The notes: generated by a model not told the origin, from the sequence alone. A stretch of 5,453 nucleotides of DNA from Anaerolineae bacterium (GCA_026985975.1 JALSPL010000495.1:1-5453), one strand, 5' to 3'. Shown: positions 1-5,351, counted from the stretch's first letter. Translations and numbers: made by a program.

Positions 1-14
1 CAAGACATTTTCTA

Positions 15-138
15 GCGGTGATTACCCATAAGTCGATAACAAGGCCCGCTTGCCACCGCTCCATCAGACTTTCGAGGTTTGCGATACCTCGAAAGTCTAC
101 GATCGACGCGGCTTTTGTAAGATATGGGTAATCACCGC
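15..138. mobile_element. MITE-like non-autonomous element, 124 bp
   Basis: The ends are a perfect 16-bp inverted repeat: GCGGTGATTACCCATA at 15-30 and its reverse complement at 123-138. A second nested inverted pair follows (GTCGAT 32-37 with ATCGAC 102-107), and the centre is a 13-bp perfect palindrome (66-98), so the whole unit can fold into one long interrupted hairpin. It has no coding capacity and is flanked by an 8-bp direct repeat. These are the properties of a miniature inverted-repeat transposable element mobilised in trans by a transposase encoded elsewhere. The parent IS family cannot be named from sequence alone. It sits just upstream of the acetyltransferase gene and may have altered that gene's upstream region. 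Confidence 0.75.
66..98. repeat. Internal perfect stem-loop of the MITE
   Basis: AGACTTTCGAGGT at 66-78 is exactly complementary to ACCTCGAAAGTCT at 86-98, with a 7-nt loop (79-85). No T-tract follows on either strand, so it is unlikely to be a terminator. It is better read as the REP-like core of the element. Confidence 0.7.
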
Positions 139-176
139 ATTTTCTACTTCCTTTCATCTTTTGGAAAGACAATCAT

Positions 177-205
177 TTGGCAACGCCCTCAAGTTGGGGC
201 AAAAT
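177..205 (+). promoter_or_regulatory. Candidate promoter of the acetyltransferase operon
   Basis: TTGGCA at 177-182 (5 of 6 to the sigma70 -35 consensus) is separated by 17 bp from CAAAAT at 200-205 (4 of 6 to TATAAT). It lies outside the MITE, in an AT-richer stretch. Transcription would begin near 212, which is the first plausible ATG, so the transcript may be leaderless or carry only a ~30-nt leader to the ATG at 242. The -10 match is modest. Confidence 0.35.
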
Positions 206-211
206 AGGTCT

Positions 212-1003
212 ATGACCGCATTGACTATCTGGTATCAGGGCATGAAAGGCAGCATCCGCCCCATCGTTCACTTCCGCCGCGACCGCTATTGGGAGGTGGA
301 TGCGTGGCGGGGCTTCGCCATCACCATCATGGTCATCTATCACCTGATGTGGGATCTTTACGGGCTGGCGGGCTGGAAGATCGAGATGTACAAGGGCTTC
401 TGGCATTACTGGCAGCTCGTCACCGCCACATCGTTTATCGGGTTGGTGGGGGTCTCCATGAGTCTGCGGGCGGGGCGGTTGCAACAGAAGGGGAAGCTTC
501 GCTTTGCGCCCTTTTTGCAGCGGGGCGTGGTCATTTTCTCCTGGGGCATGGTCATTAGTCTCGTCACCTTTTTCTATGCCCCCAGCGGTTTTGTGCGCTT
601 CGGCATCCTGCATTTCATCGGCGTTGCCATCATCCTGGCCTATCCTTTCCTGCGTTTTCGCTGGCTCAATCTGGTTCTGGGGGCGGCGCTGCTGCTTGCG
701 CCCCGGCTCATCCTCTGGCGGCATGACGCCGCCTGGCTGGAGTGGCTGGGGATGATCCGCTCTCCCCATCCCGCCTTCGATTATTTTCCGGTCATCCCCT
801 GGCTGGGCGTGGTGCTTATCGGCCTTTTTGTGGGCAACATGCTTTATCCCCGGGGCGAACGGGCGTTTGCCATGCCCGACTGGTCGCGTTTCGGGCCCGT
901 GCGCTGGCTGGCGCTGGCGGGCCAAAACTCCCTGCTCATCTACCTCATCCATCAGCCCATCCTCATCACGGTTTTGATTTTGGCGGGCGTGATCTCTTTG
1001 TAG
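212..1003 (+). CDS. DUF1624 / HGSNAT-like multi-pass membrane acetyltransferase
   Basis: Predicted integral membrane acyltransferase of the DUF1624 (heparan-alpha-glucosaminide N-acetyltransferase catalytic domain, HGSNAT_cat) family. The eukaryotic relative moves acetyl groups from cytosolic acetyl-CoA to sugars across a membrane; the bacterial substrate is unknown. Signature blocks in order (263-aa numbering): RYWEVDAWRG at 25-34, YHLMWDLY with His44, FGILHFIGVA at 130-139, DYFPVIPWLG at 190-199, and a C-terminal GQNSLLIYLIHQPIL block at 237-251. Several hydrophobic helices run between them and the length is normal for the family. ATG 212 is used, but ATG 242 (253 aa) is equally possible; neither has a clear Shine-Dalgarno site. 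The same frame is open back to position 50, but that extension runs into the MITE and is not believed. It is probably the first gene of an operon with the sensor kinase, 38 bp downstream. Confidence 0.87.
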   Translation: MTALTIWYQGMKGSIRPIVHFRRDRYWEVDAWRGFAITIMVIYHLMWDLYGLAGWKIEMYKGFWHYWQLVTATSFIGLVGVSMSLRAGRLQQKGKLRFAPFLQRGVVIFSWGMVISLVTFFYAPSGFVRFGILHFIGVAIILAYPFLRFRWLNLVLGAALLLAPRLILWRHDAAWLEWLGMIRSPHPAFDYFPVIPWLGVVLIGLFVGNMLYPRGERAFAMPDWSRFGPVRWLALAGQNSLLIYLIHQPILITVLILAGVISL

Positions 1004-1041
1004 TCGAAACGTGGTCGGCGACGCCTCGCTGCGCCTGCATC

Positions 1042-2154
1042 ATGTTAATTCTCGATATTCGTCTGGTCCTTACTTTGTTACTGGCTCTGCTGATGCTGGC
1101 TGCGGCCGCGGGCGCATGGTGGCAACATCAGCGTCAGTGGGCCCACAGCCGCCAGCGAGATGCGGTGGCGTGGGAGCACGCGCCCCTGGGCATGATGTGC
1201 GTGCGCGCGAATGGTGCGCTGGAGGAGGTCAATGATCTGGCCCGGATCTGGTTGCATATCCCGGCCAATGCCCGCCATCTGCCCCCGGATGTGGGGTGGG
1301 ATGAGACTTTGCTGGAGGATGTAGAGGCTGCCCTGACCCAAAAACAGACCCGACAGCGCACCGTGGCCCTGCCCGACGCCCGCACCCTCACCTGGCGCAT
1401 CGTGCCGCAAGAGGAAATCGCGTGGGTTTTCTTACAAGATGTGACCCTGGCCGCTCAGCGGGGACGGCTGGTGGATTTTTTGCTGAAGGAGCTTTCCCAC
1501 GAGCTGCGCACGCCCCTTTCCATCATCCTCACCAATCTGAATTTGCTCAAGATGGGAAACCTGCCCGCGGACGCGGCCCAGGAGGCCCTGGCCATGGCCG
1601 AAACCGAAGCCCGGCATCTGAGCGCACTCATCAACGACATGTTCCAACTGGGACAATTGGAAACCCGAGAGCGCCTCGTCCTGCGCCCCCTGGATCTGGC
1701 CGAGCTGGCGGGGCAGGTGGCGGCGGAGATGGCGCCCGCGTTCCAGACCAGGGACATCGCCCTCACCCTGGCCGCGGCCGAAGACCTGCCTCTGGCCCTG
1801 GGGGACGCCACCTGGCTGCGGCGGGCCCTGCACAATCTATTGGATAACGCGCTCAAATTCTGCGAACCTGGCGACGCCGTCCAGGTGCAGATTCAAACCG
1901 ACGCCGCGGGCGTGCGTTTCCAACTGTGCGACACCGGCCCCGGCATCCCTCCCGACCATCTGCCCATGGTCACCCGGCGCTTCTATCGCGTGCAGCCGGA
2001 AGGCGCGCCCGGCAGCGGTCTGGGCCTGGCGCTGGTGGCCGAGATTCTGCGCCACCATCACAGTCAGTTGCAGTTGCAAAGCCCGCCGCCGGGCCAGGAG
2101 CGCGGCCTCTGCGCCTCATTTGTGCTGTCCGCCGCGGGAGGGGATGACGAATGA
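1042..2154 (+). CDS. Membrane-anchored PAS-like/HisKA/HATPase_c sensor histidine kinase
   Basis: Complete 370-residue histidine kinase. One N-terminal transmembrane helix (about residues 6-26) is followed by a short linker and a PAS-like segment (about 42-135, beginning AWEHAPLGMM). The dimerisation/phosphoacceptor helix carries the H-box SHELRTPLS with His153. The ATP-binding domain shows the N-box HNLLDNALKF (264-273), the G1 box DTGPGIP (297-303), the F-box RRFYR (312-316) and the G2 box GSGLGLAL (324-331). All catalytic boxes look intact, so autophosphorylation should be possible. There is almost no extracytoplasmic part, so sensing is probably cytoplasmic or within the membrane. The frame is open upstream inside the acetyltransferase gene, but ATG 1042 is the first start after that gene ends and begins the membrane helix. 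No strong ribosome-binding site is visible. No response regulator lies next to it. Its last four bases (ATGA, 2151-2154) overlap the start of the next gene, implying translational coupling. Confidence 0.93.
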   Translation: MLILDIRLVLTLLLALLMLAAAAGAWWQHQRQWAHSRQRDAVAWEHAPLGMMCVRANGALEEVNDLARIWLHIPANARHLPPDVGWDETLLEDVEAALTQKQTRQRTVALPDARTLTWRIVPQEEIAWVFLQDVTLAAQRGRLVDFLLKELSHELRTPLSIILTNLNLLKMGNLPADAAQEALAMAETEARHLSALINDMFQLGQLETRERLVLRPLDLAELAGQVAAEMAPAFQTRDIALTLAAAEDLPLALGDATWLRRALHNLLDNALKFCEPGDAVQVQIQTDAAGVRFQLCDTGPGIPPDHLPMVTRRFYRVQPEGAPGSGLGLALVAEILRHHHSQLQLQSPPPGQERGLCASFVLSAAGGDDE

Positions 2155-3632
2155 AAACAGTGAAACAGTTCATCCGCCGCTTCAAATGGCCGCTGCTGGC
2201 CGGATTGCTTTTGCTGGGCGTCTGGCTGTTGCCCCTGCGCGGACAGGTGGTGGTGCAAACGCCCGCGGGCCAGGCCGCACAACCCTGGCCGCAGATCAAC
2301 CTCTCGCCCGCGCCCTTGCAACCCGAAAAGCCCCTGCGCATCACCCTGCGCGATCGCCAACCCTGGGCCAATGTGCTCCTCACCTGGAACGGCGCGCCAT
2401 TCCAGCCTGAAGCTTGGAAGCGCATTGAAAAAGATGAACCGCCGTGGGAATGGCAATGGACGATTCCCGAACCGGGCCCGGGCGGCGAGATCATCTTCTA
2501 CACCGATTGCCAGCAGGGCTGCCAGGAGCGAGGCCGCTGGCGCGTGGGGGAACTCGCGCCTCCGGCGCCCCTGCCGCCGCGCGTTCCCACCAAACTGGGC
2601 GTGGTCTTCCCCAACCCGCAACGGGATTGGCGCGGGCGCAGCGGTTGGGTGGTGGAACTGACCTACGCCCGCCAGCACGACCAGCCCTACTGGGGCGTGG
2701 ATGCTCTGGCTCAGCGGGTTGTGCGCGATGTGCGACAGGGCCAGCGGGTCATCGTGCGGGTGGATTTCGCTCAAGGGCAGGCGCTGCCGCCTGCGGGAGA
2801 TGAGGCGGCTCTGGCCGAATATCTGGCCTATCTGCAACGCCTGGCCCGAGATGATCGGTTGCAGGAGGTGTATGCCTTGCAACTGGGCTCGGGCTACAAC
2901 GCCGCGGGCGCCAATAGCGCCGCGCCCGACCATCCCGTCACGCCCGAGTGGGCCGCGCGGCTCATCAACGGCTATGGTCTGGCTCCGGAACGCACCGATA
3001 ACGCGGTGCAAAAGGTGAAAAACGCGCGGCCCGATTTGCGCATTCTGGTGGGCCCCATCCAACCCTGGAGCGCGGATCAGACCGGTGACATTCCCTACCG
3101 CATCTCTGCGCCCTGGCTGGATTACTTCAACACCCTGGTGGCGCGCCTGGATGAGGCGGCGCGGGCCAAATCGGCCGCGGGCCAGGCCCTGATTTTGCCC
3201 GATGGCTTTGCGGTGCAGGCTCCAGGACGTCCCCACGCGCCTGGCCTGACAGAACCCGAGCGGGCGCAAGAGCCCCGCCGCGACTTGCATCGGCCCTCAT
3301 GGGGCCAGGCTCAGGCCGGTTTCCGCATCTATCGCGATTGGCTGGCCATCATCAACAGCCACGAGAGCACGCGCGGTCTGCCCCTCTACATCACCTCCAC
3401 CAACACTTACACGCCTGACGATCCCATCCTGCCGGCGCAAAACTATCCGCCGGGCTGGCTGCAAGCCGCGTATCAGGAAGTTGCGTCTCAGCCTCAGGTG
3501 CGCAGCCTCATCTGGTTTCTGGATTACGACGGTTCGGGCGACCGCCGCTGGGATGGCTTCAGCCTGAGCACGGGCTTCGGGCAGATGTATGAAGCCGCGC
3601 GGGATTTCGAAGAACTGCTGGCGGGGGAATGA
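2151..3632 (+). CDS. Signal-anchored, glycoside-hydrolase-like TIM-barrel protein
   Basis: A 493-residue exported or membrane-anchored protein. A basic N-terminus (KQFIRRFK) precedes one hydrophobic segment (about 14-29). A proline-rich stretch and a beta-rich domain (about 48-133) follow, the latter ending in a DCQQGC pair (Cys120, Cys124) that could form a disulfide. The region from about 146 to 485 has the strand-helix rhythm and late motifs of a clan GH-A-like barrel: RVIVRVDF near 199-205, VYALQLGSGYN at 240-250 where beta-4 should be, LPLYITSTNTY at 410-420 where beta-7 should be, and RSLIWFLDYDG at 451-461 for beta-8. By eye, the glutamates expected after beta-4 and beta-7 are Gly248 (within GSG) and Ser416, so hydrolase activity is doubtful. 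The start overlaps the kinase stop (ATGA). The last ~50 codons and the following spacer are duplicated 1.5 kb downstream. The family name is not recognised; the fold call is inference. Confidence 0.85.
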   Translation: MKTVKQFIRRFKWPLLAGLLLLGVWLLPLRGQVVVQTPAGQAAQPWPQINLSPAPLQPEKPLRITLRDRQPWANVLLTWNGAPFQPEAWKRIEKDEPPWEWQWTIPEPGPGGEIIFYTDCQQGCQERGRWRVGELAPPAPLPPRVPTKLGVVFPNPQRDWRGRSGWVVELTYARQHDQPYWGVDALAQRVVRDVRQGQRVIVRVDFAQGQALPPAGDEAALAEYLAYLQRLARDDRLQEVYALQLGSGYNAAGANSAAPDHPVTPEWAARLINGYGLAPERTDNAVQKVKNARPDLRILVGPIQPWSADQTGDIPYRISAPWLDYFNTLVARLDEAARAKSAAGQALILPDGFAVQAPGRPHAPGLTEPERAQEPRRDLHRPSWGQAQAGFRIYRDWLAIINSHESTRGLPLYITSTNTYTPDDPILPAQNYPPGWLQAAYQEVASQPQVRSLIWFLDYDGSGDRRWDGFSLSTGFGQMYEAARDFEELLAGE

Positions 3633-3650
3633 CCGGCGGCGGGAGCCGGT
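3632..3650 (+). other. GC-rich stem-loop at the stop codon
   Basis: ACCGGC at 3632-3637 pairs perfectly with GCCGGT at 3645-3650 around a 7-nt loop, starting on the last base of the hydrolase-like gene's stop codon. No T-tract follows, so it is not a standard intrinsic terminator. It could stabilise the mRNA 3' end or weakly attenuate. The right arm is changed in repeat copy 2, so the stem is not conserved there. Confidence 0.35.
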
Positions 3651-3731
3651 GGAGATACAATCGAGATTCGGTGGAGATTCGAGGTGTATTGAAGGGCTTG
3701 GGTGGAACTTTTTTCGAAATTTGTGGCGGAT

Positions 3732-3749
3732 CCCCGTAAAAATACGGGG
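3732..3749 (+). repeat. Conserved hairpin, repeat copy 1
   Basis: CCCCGTA (3732-3738) and TACGGGG (3743-3749) form a perfect 7-bp stem closed by an AAAA loop. The same stem with a GAAA loop is present in copy 2 at 5259-5276, while bases just outside differ. Its right arm runs into the GGGACA box of the putative promoter, so it is more likely an operator-like palindrome or DNA structure than a terminator. No T-run follows. Confidence 0.6.
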
Positions 3750-3776
3750 GACAGAATGGAAATTGGGTGGTATGCT
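3748..3776 (+). promoter_or_regulatory. Putative promoter, repeat copy 1
   Basis: GGGACA (3748-3753), 17 bp, then TATGCT (3771-3776). The identical architecture GGGACA-N17-TATGAT occurs in copy 2, whereas the 17-bp spacers between the boxes have diverged strongly. Selective conservation of two hexamers at sigma70 spacing supports a working promoter reading into the AT-rich cargo. The -35 is a poor match at its first two positions (GG for TT). Predicted transcription start is near 3783. Confidence 0.5.
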
Positions 3777-3902
3777 GAAGTTAGCCCCTGGCAATCGGGC
3801 CGGGGATCTACGCCCCACATTCAGTGTTGTAGTGTAAAATGATTTTGATCTTTTTTTGCAGCTTATTGGCCTTACTATTCTACCGTTATTACCACAATCG
3901 AA

Positions 3903-4310
3903 GTGTCCGCAACAGCATCTTATACAAATGAATCTCGAGTGTTTGGATATCCTGGAGAAATCTGGCGTGAGCCTATTGAAAATACATGGACATGGGGATA
4001 CCCCCAGGGCACAACTTTTGCGAGCTCATATTGGAATAGCCCGTTATGTGATGATGATCCAAATGATCCAGACTGGACGTTTTATTTTTATCAGTCCTAC
4101 GAATGGTATTCGCGTAATCCTGACGGATTGCGTTGGACTTCTGACTCGACACAGGTGTATTTAGCCTTCATGGCGGCATATGGTGGGAATCTCAATGGCT
4201 ATGCCTTCACATGGAACGAAGCACGCCTTTGTATTGGCACCAACGGCGTTACTGCTGCTGGCGGGACAGATAACGTTAAGAATAACTTGTTTCTGTCACC
4301 AAACCACTAA
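3903..4310 (+). CDS. Small Trp/Tyr-rich protein, possibly 5'-truncated or frameshifted
   Basis: Unrecognised 135-residue protein. It is rich in aromatic residues (for example WTFYFYQSYEWYS at 58-70), has an acidic run DDDPNDPD at 50-57, and contains only two cysteines (Cys49, Cys110) that could form a disulfide. This composition resembles a secreted beta-rich domain. GTG 3903 is the only plausible in-frame start, but it has no Shine-Dalgarno site and gives no signal peptide. The frame is open back to a TGA at 3846-3848, reading residues like TVITTIEVSATASYTN, which look like a continuous strand entering the protein. A hydrophobic start, ATG 3839 (MILIFFCSLLALLF), lies in another frame and ends at 3931. 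A +1 shift in between, for example at the T7 run 3851-3857, would join the two. The true 5' end is therefore uncertain, and the gene may be decayed. A strong terminator follows 7 bp after the stop. It is noticeably less GC-rich than the operon upstream. Confidence 0.6.
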   Translation: MSATASYTNESRVFGYPGEIWREPIENTWTWGYPQGTTFASSYWNSPLCDDDPNDPDWTFYFYQSYEWYSRNPDGLRWTSDSTQVYLAFMAAYGGNLNGYAFTWNEARLCIGTNGVTAAGGTDNVKNNLFLSPNH

Positions 4311-4317
4311 TTGAAAC

Positions 4318-4375
4318 AAAGTGGAGCTGTGTTATGTTGTTTCACGTACAAACAAAGTAGCATGGCTCCATTTTT
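4318..4375 (+). terminator. Strong rho-independent terminator
   Basis: Positions 4322-4342 pair with 4350-4370 in a 21-position stem with only one mismatch (4336/4356) and a few G-T wobbles. The loop is 7 nt (4343-4349) and TTTTT follows at 4371-4375. The base is further extended by AAA 4318-4320 pairing into that T-run. It begins a few bases after the stop of the aromatic-rich protein gene and separates it from the membrane-protein gene, so the latter probably has its own promoter. Confidence 0.85.
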
Positions 4376-4420
4376 ACATGTCACTTGAGAATCACAGCAG
4401 ACTAAAGAGGGAGAGCAATT

Positions 4421-4987
4421 ATGAGTATTACGCTCGTCAAGATTCTTGCTACCACAGCACTAGGAATCCTGGCCTATATCAGTATTCGCGAAATAGATAA
4501 GCATTTTCCTGCTCCTCTGGGGTCGATTGCACTGATAATAGCCAGCGGAGTAGTGATGCTATTCTCTTACTTTTTGTTGTTTTGGTATGTTTCCCTTACA
4601 GTTGGGAGAGTGCTTGGTCCTTGGGATCAGTGGATGGCATATGCCCCTCCCTTGGGATCATGGCAACGTCAATTGAATGACTTTTTTAGTCAAGATATCC
4701 ATCAACACGCTCTTGCCTTCATAGTTACGGGAATGAGTATGGCAATTTTTCTAGTGGGAGCATTCCGAAGGAGAGCCGCCATGCTTTACAAGCTTGCTTT
4801 GTTTTTTGCAAGCACTAACTTGCTATTTCTATTGATAGATGTGGCTACAGTAATCCTGCTTGCTGGGCTTCGTGCGGACGAGAGGATTGGATACCGGCAG
4901 ATATCGCCTGACTTGCTGACTACTTTCGCACTACTGGTAATGTTGTTTTGGGCCCAAGCACGTATAGCTTTACGATCTTCCGAGTAA
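4421..4987 (+). CDS. Hypothetical multi-pass membrane protein, 188 aa
   Basis: Not recognised. Hydrophobic segments at roughly 3-22, 34-60, 96-115, 121-150 and 164-184 suggest four to five transmembrane helices. The RRR cluster at 116-118 and the Arg-containing C-terminus (RIALRSSE) would face the cytoplasm by the positive-inside rule. The longest loop, about 61-95, contains GPWDQWMAYAPPLGSWQRQL and would face outward. ATG 4421 is chosen because a purine-rich GAGGGAG (4407-4413) lies at ribosome-binding distance and the first helix starts immediately after. Codons are AT-richer than in the operon. The gene ends only ~15 bp before the homology to the hydrolase-like gene resumes, so it is the last item of the inserted segment. 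No enzyme motif is visible. A protective or immunity-type partner for the neighbouring secreted-looking protein is conceivable, but nothing in the sequence demonstrates it. Confidence 0.8.
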   Translation: MSITLVKILATTALGILAYISIREIDKHFPAPLGSIALIIASGVVMLFSYFLLFWYVSLTVGRVLGPWDQWMAYAPPLGSWQRQLNDFFSQDIHQHALAFIVTGMSMAIFLVGAFRRRAAMLYKLALFFASTNLLFLLIDVATVILLAGLRADERIGYRQISPDLLTTFALLVMLFWAQARIALRSSE

Positions 4988-5002
4988 CAGTAATATGCAA
5001 AA

Positions 5003-5150
5003 CGTCGCAGAGGTTAGTGCGCAGCCTGATCTGGTTTCTGGATTATGATGGTCGGGCGACCGCCGCTGGGATGGCTTCAGCCTGAGCACGGGCTTCGGGC
5101 AGATGTATGAAGCCGCGCGGGATTTCGACGAGTTGCTGGCGGGGGAATGA
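5003..5150 (+). pseudogene. Truncated, frameshifted 3' remnant of a hydrolase-like gene copy
   Basis: This is the second copy of the C-terminal end of the 2151-3632 gene, with all upstream codons missing. It reads VRSLIWFLDYDG in register from 5017. It then loses one T relative to copy 1 (between 5052 and 5053) and runs into a TGA at 5083-5085; the original reading frame after the indel continues to the conserved TGA at 5148-5150. Against copy 1 (3498-3632) there are six substitutions, of which five are synonymous and one is Glu to Asp. It therefore descends from a diverged, once-functional homologue rather than from a fresh copy of the neighbouring gene. It has no start codon or ribosome-binding site and is almost certainly not translated. 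Confidence 0.88.
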
Positions 5151-5258
5151 CCGGCGGCGGGAGTCGATAGGGGGCCATCGAGATTCGGTGGAGATTTGGG
5201 GCGTTTTGGGCGTCCGGAGGGGCTTGACGTGGAACTTTTTTCGAAATTCGTGGCTAAA

Positions 5259-5276
5259 CCCCGTAGAAATACGGGG
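5259..5276 (+). repeat. Conserved hairpin, repeat copy 2
   Basis: CCCCGTA (5259-5265) and TACGGGG (5270-5276) flank a GAAA loop, a stable GNRA-type tetraloop if transcribed. The stem is identical to that in copy 1 and in the same position relative to the GGGACA box. No T-run follows. Confidence 0.6.
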
Positions 5277-5303
5277 GACAGGTGCCGAAATGGATGCTAT
5301 GAT
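5275..5303 (+). promoter_or_regulatory. Putative promoter of the downstream secreted-protein gene
   Basis: GGGACA (5275-5280), 17-bp spacer, TATGAT (5298-5303, 5 of 6 to TATAAT). Boxes and spacing match those in repeat copy 1. Transcription would start near 5310 and give a ~55-nt leader that carries the ribosome-binding site of the gene at 5366. Confidence 0.55.
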
Positions 5304-5351
5304 GAGGGTAGCGCAGCCGTCTTGCCTGTGTTTCCTGATTCACTCAGCTCT

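Larger units (their letters stand above)
7..146. repeat. 8-bp target-site duplication flanking a MITE-like element
   Basis: The octamer ATTTTCTA occurs at 7-14 and again at 139-146, directly abutting the two ends of the inverted-repeat element between them. The match can be read as 9 bp (CATTTTCTA, 6-14 and 138-146), but that C is also the last base of the right terminal repeat. Direct repeats exactly at the edges of terminal inverted repeats are the usual footprint of cut-and-paste transposition, so the element probably inserted here as a unit. The span given includes the element. Confidence 0.75.
3484..3785 (+). repeat. Direct repeat copy 1: 3' gene end plus promoter-bearing spacer
   Basis: This segment matches 5003-5312. 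It covers the last ~50 codons of the hydrolase-like gene and about 150 bp of spacer. From 3498 to the stop codon (3632) there are six substitutions and one single-base indel against copy 2. After the stop the copies drift, with about 9 bp of net length difference, but regain register at 3702 and stay at a constant offset of 1527 bp. Strongly conserved islands are 3702-3726, the hairpin at 3732-3749, and the promoter-like boxes at 3748-3776. Similarity fades after about 3785. Confidence 0.9.
5003..5312 (+). repeat. Direct repeat copy 2: 3' gene end plus promoter-bearing spacer
   Basis: Second copy of the segment at 3484-3785. Its left edge is a sharp transition from AT-rich cargo to GC-rich gene sequence near 5003. 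The 5229-5253 box differs from 3702-3726 at one position of 25. The spacer between the stop codon and that box is 9 bp longer than in copy 1 and largely diverged, apart from a shared CGAGATTCGGTGGAGATT motif. Confidence 0.9.

Noticed and set aside
50..211. N-terminal extension of the acetyltransferase frame, starting at position 50
   Set aside because: It runs through the MITE and its right terminal repeat; the family's conserved RYWEVDAWRG block begins only at 284, and the translated extension has no family resemblance.
742..1041. Upstream extension of the kinase frame
   Set aside because: It overlaps the acetyltransferase gene in another frame; its residues look like an out-of-frame reading, and the kinase membrane helix starts at ATG 1042.
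2064..3290. 408-codon open frame on the minus strand
   Set aside because: An antisense shadow of the GC-rich hydrolase-like gene; the product shows no motifs and the + strand frame has clear protein features and operon coupling.
3647..3680. Short tandem-like repetition of CGGTGGAGAT in the spacer of copy 1
   Set aside because: Only two units and only one is kept in copy 2; insufficient for a repeat array or iteron call.
3856..4164. 102-codon alternative frame over the aromatic-rich protein gene
   Set aside because: The competing 3903-4310 frame is longer, ends just before the terminator and has a coherent composition; this one stops in the middle of it.
4619..4660. 11-bp direct repeat CCTTGGGATCA, copies at 4619-4629 and 4650-4660
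   Set aside because: It lies inside the membrane-protein gene with a 31-bp period, not a multiple of three, so the copies are read in different frames; probably chance.
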